The position numbers were made by a program, and so were the translations under genes. Of a stretch of 37,246 nucleotides of DNA, positions 16,648 to 23,909 are shown in pieces. Under the pieces are notes generated by a model. The model had not been told where the DNA came from. It saw only the letters and a program-made list of their open reading frames with translations, and did not search any database. The stretch lies in assembly GCA_002437815.1 (NCBI GenBank), contig DJRP01000025.1, positions 108,312 through 145,557 on the forward strand. Direction: 5' to 3'. Position 1 is the first letter of the stretch, and each line of letters opens with the position of its first letter. This DNA is from Collinsella sp. UBA6357. Lineage in GTDB: Bacteria; Actinomycetota; Coriobacteriia; Coriobacteriales; Coriobacteriaceae.

Positions 16648-19600
16648 ATGAAGCGCCTTCGCAACCTTATTGCCACCCTCGTCCTGGCCTGTCCGCTGCT
16701 TGTGGCGGCACCCCCGCTTACCTTTGCTCAGGATGCGGTTCCCGTCGACCAAGGGCCCGAGACCTATAGTGCGGATCTGATCGCGCAGGCGCGGGCGCGC
16801 TCCGCTGCGGCGTCGGGTGGCATCTCGCTTCTGGACGCGCCGTCGGTGCAGGGCGTGCCCAGCGGTTGGCGTGTGGGCGTGGCCACGGTGGGCAAGGGGC
16901 GGTTCGTGGGCGTGCGCGTGAGCTTCCCGGCGGCCGAGGACGGCAGCGAGCCGGCCATGACCATCACGTCCCGGCAGACGCGCGATAACTTCGCGGCGGC
17001 TTTCAACGGCGGCGATGCGGGTGAGCTTGCGGAGGACGCCCCCTTCGACAACCTCCACGACTTCTATGAGCGCTCCTCGTACGGCAGGCTCGACCTCAAG
17101 ATGGCCACGGTCGTCGACTACACGGCCAAGCATAACCGCGACTATTACACCGACCGAGCGGCCGAGCTTTTCTACGAAACGCTTGCCGGCATCGACGACC
17201 AGGTCGATTTCACGCAATGCGATGCCAACGACGACGGCTACATCGACGGTATCTTCCTCCAGTTCGCGGGGCACAGGACGGGATGGGGCACCACCTGGTG
17301 GCCCGCGATGCACTCCATCGATACGCCGCCGGCGGGCTACGAGGGCCCGACGACATTCGATGGCAAGACTCCGTGCGAGTCGGTTGTGGTCGACGGCGCC
17401 GAGGAAGGCGCAAAGCCCTACGCTTTCATTGGCACCCTTTGCCACGAGACAGGGCATGTCCTGGGGCTCCCCGACCTCTACAGCTATCGAAGCTCCGATG
17501 ACGCGGGCCTGTGCGGCCTGCGCGTGACGAGCCTTATGAACGACTCGTACAGCGATATCGATGCCTACAGCAAATGGATGCTCGGTTGGATCGATGATGC
17601 CGATATCACGCGCGTCCACGTTTCCAAGGACGGCATCGACGTGCGCCACGGCAGCGGTGCGGTCGAGCATGTGGACGGCGAGCTTGACGAGACGCTCGCC
17701 GCCATCGAAACCTCGAGCGAAGCGGCGCGTCCGGGCTTCTTGGCGATCTCGAGCGACGCGTCGATCTTGGAGGGCAACCTCTTCTCTAACTTCTACCTGG
17801 TGCATTATGCGCAACCGGCCAAAAACGATTCCCGGCCGCACATCCTCGACGGGAGCGGATTCCGCGTGTTTCGCGTGCAGGGCGGGCTTGATCAGCAGGG
17901 GCGGTTCATCTATTCCAATACGCAAGGCCCCGCCCACGGGCAGATGATCGAGGGGCTCACCGATCTCGACCGCTACCATAACGGCCGCGTGTGGACGGCG
18001 GGTGAGTCGATCACGCCCGACACCTCGCCCTCGACCAACTTCCGCGAATCGTCGATCGATGGTTTCACGGGTATCGTGCTCAACTTCAAGAAGACCGGTG
18101 GCGATACAGGCGAGATCGCCATCTCGTATACCGACGCCAAGCCTGCCGAGTCGCTCAAGATCGAGTACACCGGACCTGCTGCTCTGATCAACCGGACGAA
18201 GCTCACCTTCAAGTTGTCGCGGGGTGCGCTTCCCAACTATGAGGTGACGGATCAGCCGCGCTTGCTTGTCGACGGCAAGGAATGCGGATCGTCCTCTTGC
18301 GTCTTCGATGAAAATGCGTACACGCTTACCTATACGACGCAGCTTCCCCTGGATGCGTTGACGGCGAGCTCGAAGCTGCAGTTCGAGATTCCCGCGGGCT
18401 ACTTCGTGCTCAGATATGACGCATCCGGCCAGCCGGAGCTCTCGGATGCCTACACCGTCGACCTGCCGACGGCAAAGGTCTACGAGCTGGCGGCATCGGG
18501 CGCGTATGCATCCGTCGCGGGCGGCGGCGCGGTGTCCGACATCGTCGAGGTGGGCGGGGCACGGCGCTTCCTGACCTTCAACGGCTATTCGTCCGACACG
18601 GGACGCCTGCGCCTGTGTACGCTGTCGGCCGACGGCAAGGATTGCAGCGCGGTCGATGTCACTGGCGTCGGTGGCCTGCCGGGCGACTCCTTCGGCACCA
18701 TCGATGTGCTAGCGCTTGATGGCAACATACTGTTCTGCCGGCTGATGATCCAGCAAACCTCGGCCACTGTCAGGGGTCTATGGATCGACGCTTCGACCGG
18801 GGCCGTTTTGGCGCAGACCGATATGGGCGCGCAGTCCGAGCCCGCCAAGGTCTCCCTCGTGCGCGCGGGCGATAACGTTGCGACCGTCTACCAAGCCTCG
18901 GACGGCAGCTGGACGGTCAACGCGTACCGTCGTGCGGGCGATGCTGCAACGGTCGAGAGCGCTTCGGCCGCGATGTTCGACGGCTATCTTGCGACGTCCA
19001 TCGTGGATGCGGGCGAGGGATATGTCGCGGCACTGCCCGGGTCTTCCGTGGGCGCCGCCAAGGGCTCCTTCGGTCTTTGGAAGACAAAAGGCGCCGCGGC
19101 GGATTTCTGCCAGGGCGATCCCGATATCACGCTTGCGATCGACCAGCTCAGCTCGGTCAACGCCGTGCGGGTCGCGGGCGATCGGGTGTATGTCCAGGCG
19201 CTCGTCGACCGCATGGCGGACGGCAAGGACAACTTCGTCGACGAGCTTCTGATCTATGACCTCAAGGGGAATCTCATCAAGAGCGCCGATGTCGACGGCC
19301 TGCCGTTCTTTCCTTCCAGCGGGACCGTTCGGCTTCGTGTTTCCCAGTCGGGATCGGTCGCGGTTCTGGTTGACGAGGCGGGGCTCGACGGCGATCCGGT
19401 CAAACGCACCCACGCGCACCTCTTCGATGCGGATTTCAAGAGCCGTGGGGACGGCTATACGTTTTCACAGGGGGCCGGTGCCTGGTTGGGCGGGCAGTGG
19501 CTCGCGACCGATTGGGATGTTGCGGTCGATGAGTGGGAGGCAAGCCTGCGCTGGTACCTGAGCGCCGATATCGGCGGCGGGGACCCGGTCGATCCCGACA

Positions 19601-19830
19601 AGCCGTCCGACCTGTCCGACCCCACCGATCCCGGCGCGGGCGGCGGCGCATCGGGCAAGCCCGCCGCTTCCGGTGGGTCCGCGGCGGCTGCCAAGAAGGC
19701 GGCCGGCACGAGCGCCGCGCTCGTCGACACCGGAGACCGGACGTTCGCGATCGTGGTCGCGGTCGCCGGACTCGGCATCGTGGCGTTGGTCGCGGGTGTC
19801 GCCGTCGCCTTCGGCCATCGCAAGCGCTAA
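16648..19830 (+). CDS. M6-family (immune inhibitor A-like) surface metalloprotease, LVDTG sorting signal
   Basis: A 1060-aa secreted zinc protease. The Met at 16648 is preferred over a GTG at 16612 because it directly precedes a signal peptide (residues 1-27, ending PLTFA); its ribosome site (GGGAA) is weak. The catalytic motif is HETGHVLGLPD (His266, Glu267, His270, Asp276), a full HExxHxxGxxD. Upstream, DANDDGYIDG (from residue 192) matches the calcium-binding-like signature of M6 peptidases. Residues beyond about 480 are beta-rich, including a propeller-like region rich in Asp/Gly. The C-terminus carries a DPVDPDKPSD spacer, LVDTG (1025-1029), a membrane helix and HRKR. The gene begins 37 nt after the previous one, so the three surface genes probably form one transcript. 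It may process host proteins or its two neighbours; this is not shown by the sequence. Confidence 0.93.
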   Translation: MKRLRNLIATLVLACPLLVAAPPLTFAQDAVPVDQGPETYSADLIAQARARSAAASGGISLLDAPSVQGVPSGWRVGVATVGKGRFVGVRVSFPAAEDGSEPAMTITSRQTRDNFAAAFNGGDAGELAEDAPFDNLHDFYERSSYGRLDLKMATVVDYTAKHNRDYYTDRAAELFYETLAGIDDQVDFTQCDANDDGYIDGIFLQFAGHRTGWGTTWWPAMHSIDTPPAGYEGPTTFDGKTPCESVVVDGAEEGAKPYAFIGTLCHETGHVLGLPDLYSYRSSDDAGLCGLRVTSLMNDSYSDIDAYSKWMLGWIDDADITRVHVSKDGIDVRHGSGAVEHVDGELDETLAAIETSSEAARPGFLAISSDASILEGNLFSNFYLVHYAQPAKNDSRPHILDGSGFRVFRVQGGLDQQGRFIYSNTQGPAHGQMIEGLTDLDRYHNGRVWTAGESITPDTSPSTNFRESSIDGFTGIVLNFKKTGGDTGEIAISYTDAKPAESLKIEYTGPAALINRTKLTFKLSRGALPNYEVTDQPRLLVDGKECGSSSCVFDENAYTLTYTTQLPLDALTASSKLQFEIPAGYFVLRYDASGQPELSDAYTVDLPTAKVYELAASGAYASVAGGGAVSDIVEVGGARRFLTFNGYSSDTGRLRLCTLSADGKDCSAVDVTGVGGLPGDSFGTIDVLALDGNILFCRLMIQQTSATVRGLWIDASTGAVLAQTDMGAQSEPAKVSLVRAGDNVATVYQASDGSWTVNAYRRAGDAATVESASAAMFDGYLATSIVDAGEGYVAALPGSSVGAAKGSFGLWKTKGAAADFCQGDPDITLAIDQLSSVNAVRVAGDRVYVQALVDRMADGKDNFVDELLIYDLKGNLIKSADVDGLPFFPSSGTVRLRVSQSGSVAVLVDEAGLDGDPVKRTHAHLFDADFKSRGDGYTFSQGAGAWLGGQWLATDWDVAVDEWEASLRWYLSADIGGGDPVDPDKPSDLSDPTDPGAGGGASGKPAASGGSAAAAKKAAGTSAALVDTGDRTFAIVVAVAGLGIVALVAGVAVAFGHRKR

Positions 19831-19864
19831 ACTGGTCGGCATACTTCGACTGCAAAGGGGCCCC

Positions 19865-20689
19865 ATGAAGAACACCCAGCTTCTGCTTATCAACGATATG
19901 TGCGGCTATGGCAAGGTCGCGCTCTCGGCCATGCTGCCCGTGCTCTCGCACATGGGCTACCGCATCCACAACCTGCCCACGGCGCTCGTCTCCGACACGC
20001 TCAACTATCCCAAGTTCTACATTCATGACACCACAGAATACGTGCGTCAGAGTTTGGCTATCTGGGAGGAGCTCGGTTTCGAGTTCGATGCCATCTCCAC
20101 CGGCTTCATCGTGACGGAGGAGGAGACGCGCATCATCTCCGACTTCTGTCACGCCCGCGCCGCGAAGGGCACCAAGATCTTCGTCGATCCCATCATGGCC
20201 GACAACGGCAAGCTCTACGCGGGCGTTCCCGAGTCCACGATCGGCCTCATGAAGCAGCTGGTCGAGTGCGCCGACTACACGGTGCCCAACTATACCGAGG
20301 CCTGTCTGCTCACCGATACCGCCATGAAGGACGAACTCACCGCTGCCGAGGGCCGCGCGCTCATCGACGGCGTGCGCGCGCTCGGTGCCAAGTCCGTGGT
20401 GATCACGAGCACCAAGGTCGCGGGGCAGAGCGCCGTGATCGGCTACGACCATGTGGCGGGGGAGTACTTCGAGATTCCGTTCGAGCTGATCCCGACGTAT
20501 TTCCCGGGCACGGGCGACACGTTCTCATCGGTGCTGCTCGGGCGTGTCATGCATGGCTGGACTTTGCAGCGCGCGACGGCCGACGCTATGCGCGTGGTGG
20601 CCGAGCTCATCAGGCGCAATGCCGATCAGGAGGACAAGTCTGCCGGCCTTCCCATCGAGGCTTGTCTGGATGTGATCGACCATGAGTAA
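19865..20689 (+). CDS. pdxY: Pyridoxamine/pyridoxal kinase family (ribokinase fold)
   Basis: A 274-aa cytoplasmic kinase of the PfkB/ribokinase superfamily, closest in pattern to pyridoxal/pyridoxamine kinases of the vitamin B6 salvage pathway, which phosphorylate B6 vitamers to their 5'-phosphates. Evidence is the N-terminal LLINDMCGYGKVALSAMLPV, the internal FVDPIMADNGKLY (DPVMGD-like) motif, VPNYTEA, and the C-terminal anion-hole motif GTGDTF with catalytic Asp218. Length is normal for the family. AAAGGGG lies 4 nt before the ATG. It starts 34 nt after the metalloprotease gene without an obvious terminator, and overlaps the next gene by 8 nt. A related specificity such as hydroxymethylpyrimidine kinase cannot be excluded, so the symbol is tentative. 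Confidence 0.85.
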   Translation: MKNTQLLLINDMCGYGKVALSAMLPVLSHMGYRIHNLPTALVSDTLNYPKFYIHDTTEYVRQSLAIWEELGFEFDAISTGFIVTEEETRIISDFCHARAAKGTKIFVDPIMADNGKLYAGVPESTIGLMKQLVECADYTVPNYTEACLLTDTAMKDELTAAEGRALIDGVRALGAKSVVITSTKVAGQSAVIGYDHVAGEYFEIPFELIPTYFPGTGDTFSSVLLGRVMHGWTLQRATADAMRVVAELIRRNADQEDKSAGLPIEACLDVIDHE

Positions 20690-20996
20690 CGAGGCATGCG
20701 ATCCACAGGGCAAGCCCTTGGGCGCGCCACGTGGCAAACGCCCGCGGATCCGTATCTCCTGCGTGGATCAGTTGGGGCATTGCCGCTGTCATCATGGACA
20801 CAAGCCGGGTGACGTGTTCGACTTCGATCGCGACCGCGGCAAGATGTGCTCCATGGCTTGCCATGTTGGGTTTCCCTATATCGATATCCTGCGCTATGGC
20901 GGGACGGTGCCGGGTAACGCGCCGGGCACGGCCAAGTTCTGCTGCCCCGAGGTCGACACCTTGAACGTCTGGCTTGCGGAGATCGTCGAGGAGTAG
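20682..20996 (+). CDS. TIGR04076-like small cysteine-rich protein
   Basis: A 104-aa cytoplasmic protein with seven cysteines, no signal peptide and no membrane segment. The pattern RISCVDQLGHCRCHHGHKPG, then MCSMACHVGFPYIDILRYGG and KFCCPEVD, fits the TIGR04076 family of uncharacterised small proteins, whose conserved Cys/His residues suggest metal or cluster binding (inferred). It begins inside the end of the kinase gene (ATGAGTAA, 8-nt overlap), which indicates translational coupling and joint expression. No function is known to me; linkage to B6 metabolism is only positional. Confidence 0.82.
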   Translation: MSNEACDPQGKPLGAPRGKRPRIRISCVDQLGHCRCHHGHKPGDVFDFDRDRGKMCSMACHVGFPYIDILRYGGTVPGNAPGTAKFCCPEVDTLNVWLAEIVEE

Positions 20997-21014
20997 GCAG
21001 CCGAGCGCAACTCG

Positions 21015-21461
21015 CTAGAGCCGCTCTAGAAGCGCCGTGCAACCGGCGAGTACGTCGCGATAGGTGACGTCGAAGTTGCCGGTGTACCACGGGTCGGCCA
21101 CGTCGCCGGGACGGTCGGTCCAATCGAGCAGGCGGGAGATCTTGCCATCCGGGTCATCACAGAAGATGCGGCGAAGCCCACGGGCGTTCTCGGTATCCAT
21201 ATAGACGATATGGTCCCAGTTGTCGTATTCATCCCGGCGAACCTGACGCGCCCGGTGCGGCAGCACGGGAATGCCGACCTCCTGGAGCTTGGCCACGGTG
21301 CCATGGTGCGGCGGGTTGCCGATCTCCTCGGTCGAGGTCGCGGCGGAGTCGATCTCGAATTCGTGCTCGCGCCCGGCACGGCGCACCAGCTCGGCAAACA
21401 CGAACTGAGCCATCGTCGACCGGCAGATGTTGCCATGGCATATGAACAGGACGCGGTGCAT
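21015..21461 (-). CDS. Low-molecular-weight protein-tyrosine phosphatase
   Basis: A 148-aa cytoplasmic phosphatase. The N-terminal P-loop is CHGNICRS with nucleophile Cys8 and Arg14 (CX5R followed by Ser). The general-acid loop is DPWY with Asp123, and the protein ends just after the usual final helix. Length is normal. It hydrolyses phosphotyrosine, or arginine phosphate in some relatives; the partner kinase is not in the window. AAGGAG precedes the ATG by 5 nt. It is convergent with the kinase/TIGR04076 pair. Its stop codon lies in a small perfect dyad (CTAGAGC-C-GCTCTAG, 21015-21029) with no T-run, so I do not call a terminator. Confidence 0.95.
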   Translation of the reverse strand: MHRVLFICHGNICRSTMAQFVFAELVRRAGREHEFEIDSAATSTEEIGNPPHHGTVAKLQEVGIPVLPHRARQVRRDEYDNWDHIVYMDTENARGLRRIFCDDPDGKISRLLDWTDRPGDVADPWYTGNFDVTYRDVLAGCTALLERL

Positions 21462-21614
21462 GGGAGCTCCTTCTATTCGGTAGGGCGAAGACGTTTTCTT
21501 ACGGGGCCTTGGGCGTTTGCCGATTCAGAATCGTACACAAGATCGGGATGTCGGGAACATCGTGCCTGTTGGCGAAAATGCTACTTCAGACACGCGTATG
21601 ATTTTCGGGTTACT

Positions 21615-21646
21615 CGGTTTAGCGGACGGTTCGTTCCGCCAAACCG
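21615..21646 (-). terminator. Imperfect hairpin after the MFS gene
   Basis: CGGTTTAGCGGA (21615-21626) can pair with TCCGCCAAACCG (21635-21646) with one mismatch around an 8-nt loop. It lies 18 nt past the end of the MFS gene on the minus strand. No clear U-tract follows, so termination is only possible. The rest of 21462-21663 holds nothing else I can identify. Confidence 0.35.
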
Positions 21647-21663
21647 CGGCATCGGTGAGCCTC

Positions 21664-22914
21664 TTACTCCCGCTCGCGTCTATTTTCCCAGCGCCCGAGT
21701 TTGATCGTCACGGCTACGAGCACACAGGCTACGAGCGCGAACGCGGCGCCCACGAGGCCTACGTATGCGATGCCGATGCCGCTCACCACGGCGCCGCCTA
21801 CTGCGGTACCGAACGAGATGCCGATGTTGAACGCCATAGGTTCAATGGAGCTTGCCAAAACCATCGCCTTGGGGTGACGCCGACGCGCGACGTCCATAAA
21901 GTGCGTGATGCACGGCACACTCACTACATACATGAGCGTGGCGATGGCCATGATCACCACGAGTGCGGGCACGGTGTTGCCCCCGATCAGGAACAGCCCG
22001 GCAAGCGCCGCGGCCAGCGCGATAAACGAGACGATGAGCGCCTTCATGCCAAAACGGCTGTCGAACCAACCGGAGAGCAGGTTCGAGATCATGCAGAAGC
22101 CGCCGTAGACCATGAGCGTGGTGCTCGCCTGCATGGTTTGCATGCCGAGCATTTCCTCGAGATACGGCGTGACGTAGCCATAGAACACATAGACCGAGCC
22201 CACGCCAAAGACAAAAATCAGCATGCCGGTGATAAGGCTCGGCTCGGCAAGGAGCCCCGCCTGCTCGCGGAAGGTGGCGGGCTCGTCGGTGGCGCCGGTA
22301 CGCGGCATGAGGGCCACGAGCGCGCCACAGATGATAACGGCAAAGGCGAGCGTGCCCTCCATGGCCACATGCCAGCCGACCGTATCGGCGAGGATCTTGC
22401 CCACGCTCGTTACCACGACCATCGCAACGGAGAACGCGCCGTAGACAAGCGAGATCGCCATCGAGGTCTTGCCGGCGCCGAGGAGCTCGGGCAGGTACGT
22501 CACGCCCACGGCGAGCAGCGCGCCGGCGACGCCGCCCATGAGCACGCGCGAGACCATGAGCATCTCAAAGCTCGTCGCGATGGCGGCCACGATGTTGCCC
22601 GCAACGAAGATCGCACTATACGCTACGAGCAGCTGGTAGCGGCGGAAACGTCCCGTCGTGAGCGCGAGCACGGGCGTCGCCACGGCATAGACGAGGGCGA
22701 AGACACTGATGAGCTGCCCGGCCGTGGCGAGCGGCACGTTGAGCTCGCCGGCGAGGTCGCTTTCGATGCCGATGACGACGAACTCCGAGCAGCCGAGCGA
22801 GAAGCCCAACAGAACGAGCAGCACCAGGCAGAGCTTGATACGCGCGGGGGAGAGCCTGGATGCCGTGGGCGCGGGCGCGCTGCCGGTTGCAGGTTTGGAT
22901 GTGGCGACGGTCAT
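21664..22914 (-). CDS. MFS transporter, DHA1/AraJ-type drug or sugar efflux
   Basis: A 416-aa twelve-helix membrane protein. The first segment LCLVLLVLLGFSLGCSEFVV with IGIESDLAGELNVPLATAGQ, then LALTTGRFRRYQ in the first cytoplasmic loop (MFS motif A region) and SRVLMGGVAGALLAVGVTYL (motif B), are typical of AraJ/YdhP-type proton-driven exporters. The Met at 22914 is preferred because GGAG lies just upstream and the product then starts with a normal short cytoplasmic tail; an in-frame Met further upstream would add 23 residues with no membrane function. It is divergent from the toxin-antitoxin pair, with only 123 bp between starts. Substrate unknown. Confidence 0.9.
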   Translation of the reverse strand: MTVATSKPATGSAPAPTASRLSPARIKLCLVLLVLLGFSLGCSEFVVIGIESDLAGELNVPLATAGQLISVFALVYAVATPVLALTTGRFRRYQLLVAYSAIFVAGNIVAAIATSFEMLMVSRVLMGGVAGALLAVGVTYLPELLGAGKTSMAISLVYGAFSVAMVVVTSVGKILADTVGWHVAMEGTLAFAVIICGALVALMPRTGATDEPATFREQAGLLAEPSLITGMLIFVFGVGSVYVFYGYVTPYLEEMLGMQTMQASTTLMVYGGFCMISNLLSGWFDSRFGMKALIVSFIALAAALAGLFLIGGNTVPALVVIMAIATLMYVVSVPCITHFMDVARRRHPKAMVLASSIEPMAFNIGISFGTAVGGAVVSGIGIAYVGLVGAAFALVACVLVAVTIKLGRWENRRERE

Positions 22915-22966
22915 GTCTCGGACTCCATGGATGATAGATGCGGCTGGGTTGACCCAGATGTTCATC

Positions 22967-22995
22967 ACCCTAGCACGTAGCATGGAAAATCACAA
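22967..22995 (-). promoter_or_regulatory. Candidate promoter of the MFS gene
   Basis: On the minus strand TTGTGA (complement of 22990-22995), 17 nt, then TAGGGT (complement of 22967-22972). It would give a leader of about 45 nt. The -35 overlaps the repeated half-sites at 22989-23018. Confidence 0.35.
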
Positions 22996-23018
22996 TTATA
23001 TGTGATATAAAATGTGAT
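22989..23018. promoter_or_regulatory. Three evenly spaced TGTGAT half-sites (candidate antitoxin operator)
   Basis: ATCACA (22989-22994), TGTGAT (23001-23006) and TGTGAT (23013-23018) are spaced exactly 12 bp centre to centre; the first two form a perfect inverted repeat and the last two a direct repeat. The stretch is strongly AT-rich in a GC-rich window and ends 20 nt before the antitoxin ATG. Autoregulation by an antitoxin or antitoxin-toxin complex is the usual arrangement (family knowledge); binding is inferred. Confidence 0.5.
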
Positions 23019-23037
23019 AAACGACAAGGGAGGCAGC

Positions 23038-23421
23038 ATGGATAAGCGAAGGCATATGGACGTCGAATACGATTCCTCCGAGGGTCTGCGTAGGGCGCTT
23101 CACGAGGCGCCGCGCCTGGGCGTCACGGAATTTGCCCGCTCGAAGGCGTGGCGCAGGGAGCTTGACGAATGTCAGGCACTTGAGGTCCTCGACCGCAACG
23201 AGACCGTTGCCTACCTGGTTTCCCCACAGCTTATCGAGGCGCTTTTCAATACGATCGATGACGCCGAGGAGCTGATCGACAACCTAGATGCCCAGTTGAT
23301 GTTTGCCGAGCGCAAGGACTACAACAACTGGATGTCGGGCAAGGAGCTGGAGGAGGCGGCGCTCGCGCTCATCGATCAAGAGGAGGATGGGACGGCTCGA
23401 CTGGTAAAGCAGTCGGCATAA
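23038..23421 (+). CDS. Type II antitoxin, Phd/YefM-like
   Basis: A 127-aa protein preceding a RelE-like toxin. The segment ALEVLDRNETVAYLVSPQLI resembles the Phd/YefM core (a Met/Val-x-x-x-Gly/Asn-x-Pro/Thr-Val-Ala-x-Leu-Val-Ser pattern), followed by an acidic helical C-terminus (EELIDNLDAQ; EEAALALIDQEE) that would wrap the toxin. The first 35 residues are longer than usual for the family. The start at 23038 is chosen because GGGAGG lies 4 nt upstream; an in-frame GTG at 23014 overlaps the operator-like half-sites. The stop TAA shares one base with the toxin ATG (TAATG). Likely represses its own promoter through the half-sites just upstream. Confidence 0.75.
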   Translation: MDKRRHMDVEYDSSEGLRRALHEAPRLGVTEFARSKAWRRELDECQALEVLDRNETVAYLVSPQLIEALFNTIDDAEELIDNLDAQLMFAERKDYNNWMSGKELEEAALALIDQEEDGTARLVKQSA

Positions 23422-23807
23422 TGGTTACGCGCGATGAGAGAAGGCGCGCCGTCGCGCTCTTGGCGACGATCGATGGGGTCGGATTCGACCCAAATTCCCT
23501 CTACGATGATGTTCTGGTTCTTTCACAGGCGCTTCCTGATCCCAACGAATTCAGACTTGCGATCGCCGCGACGCGACGCGCACTGGTGCAGCTAAGCGAG
23601 GGCCGTATCGAGGGAACGCCTTTGAGGTTCAGGCTGTCGGAATGGCGTTCCCTGCACTACCAGCACAAGCGGGGCCGCGGTCAGCGTGCCGACATGCGCA
23701 TCGTCTACCGGAATCTTGCGGATGGTGTCGGCATCCAGGTGCGCGGCTTCGGGCATCGTCATGACCCGCAGGATATCTATCGCCGCCTGCGGGAACGGAA
23801 CCGGTAG
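23421..23807 (+). CDS. Type II toxin, RelE/ParE superfamily
   Basis: A 128-aa basic protein. The C-terminal half, ADMRIVYRNLADGVGIQVRG followed by FGHRHDPQDIYRRL, matches the end of RelE/ParE toxins (R-I-V-Y-R strand, GxGHR, D-x-Y-x-R-L). RelE-type members cleave mRNA in the ribosome and ParE-type members poison gyrase; the sequence does not decide between them. The N-terminal part (residues 1-60) is a longer helical region than in short RelE proteins. It is translated through a one-base TAATG overlap with the antitoxin. No obvious terminator follows in the 102-bp gap. Confidence 0.78.
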   Translation: MVTRDERRRAVALLATIDGVGFDPNSLYDDVLVLSQALPDPNEFRLAIAATRRALVQLSEGRIEGTPLRFRLSEWRSLHYQHKRGRGQRADMRIVYRNLADGVGIQVRGFGHRHDPQDIYRRLRERNR

Positions 23808-23909
23808 CGCTATCACTTTTTTGCGGTGCAGATCTCGGTCGTTTCCTTGACCATATAGCGGCAATACATGCGATGATGGCGGCAACAAACGGCGAGACGG
23901 GAGGGTCGC

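Noticed and set aside
21015..21029. Dyad CTAGAGC-C-GCTCTAG at the end of the phosphatase gene
   Set aside because: Too short and without a U-run for a terminator; explained by the Leu-Leu-Glu-Arg-Leu-stop codons.
23847..23876. TTGACC upstream of the LpdD-Nudix gene as a promoter
   Set aside because: A fair -35, but no acceptable -10 at 16-18 nt; the start of this transcript cannot be placed from sequence.
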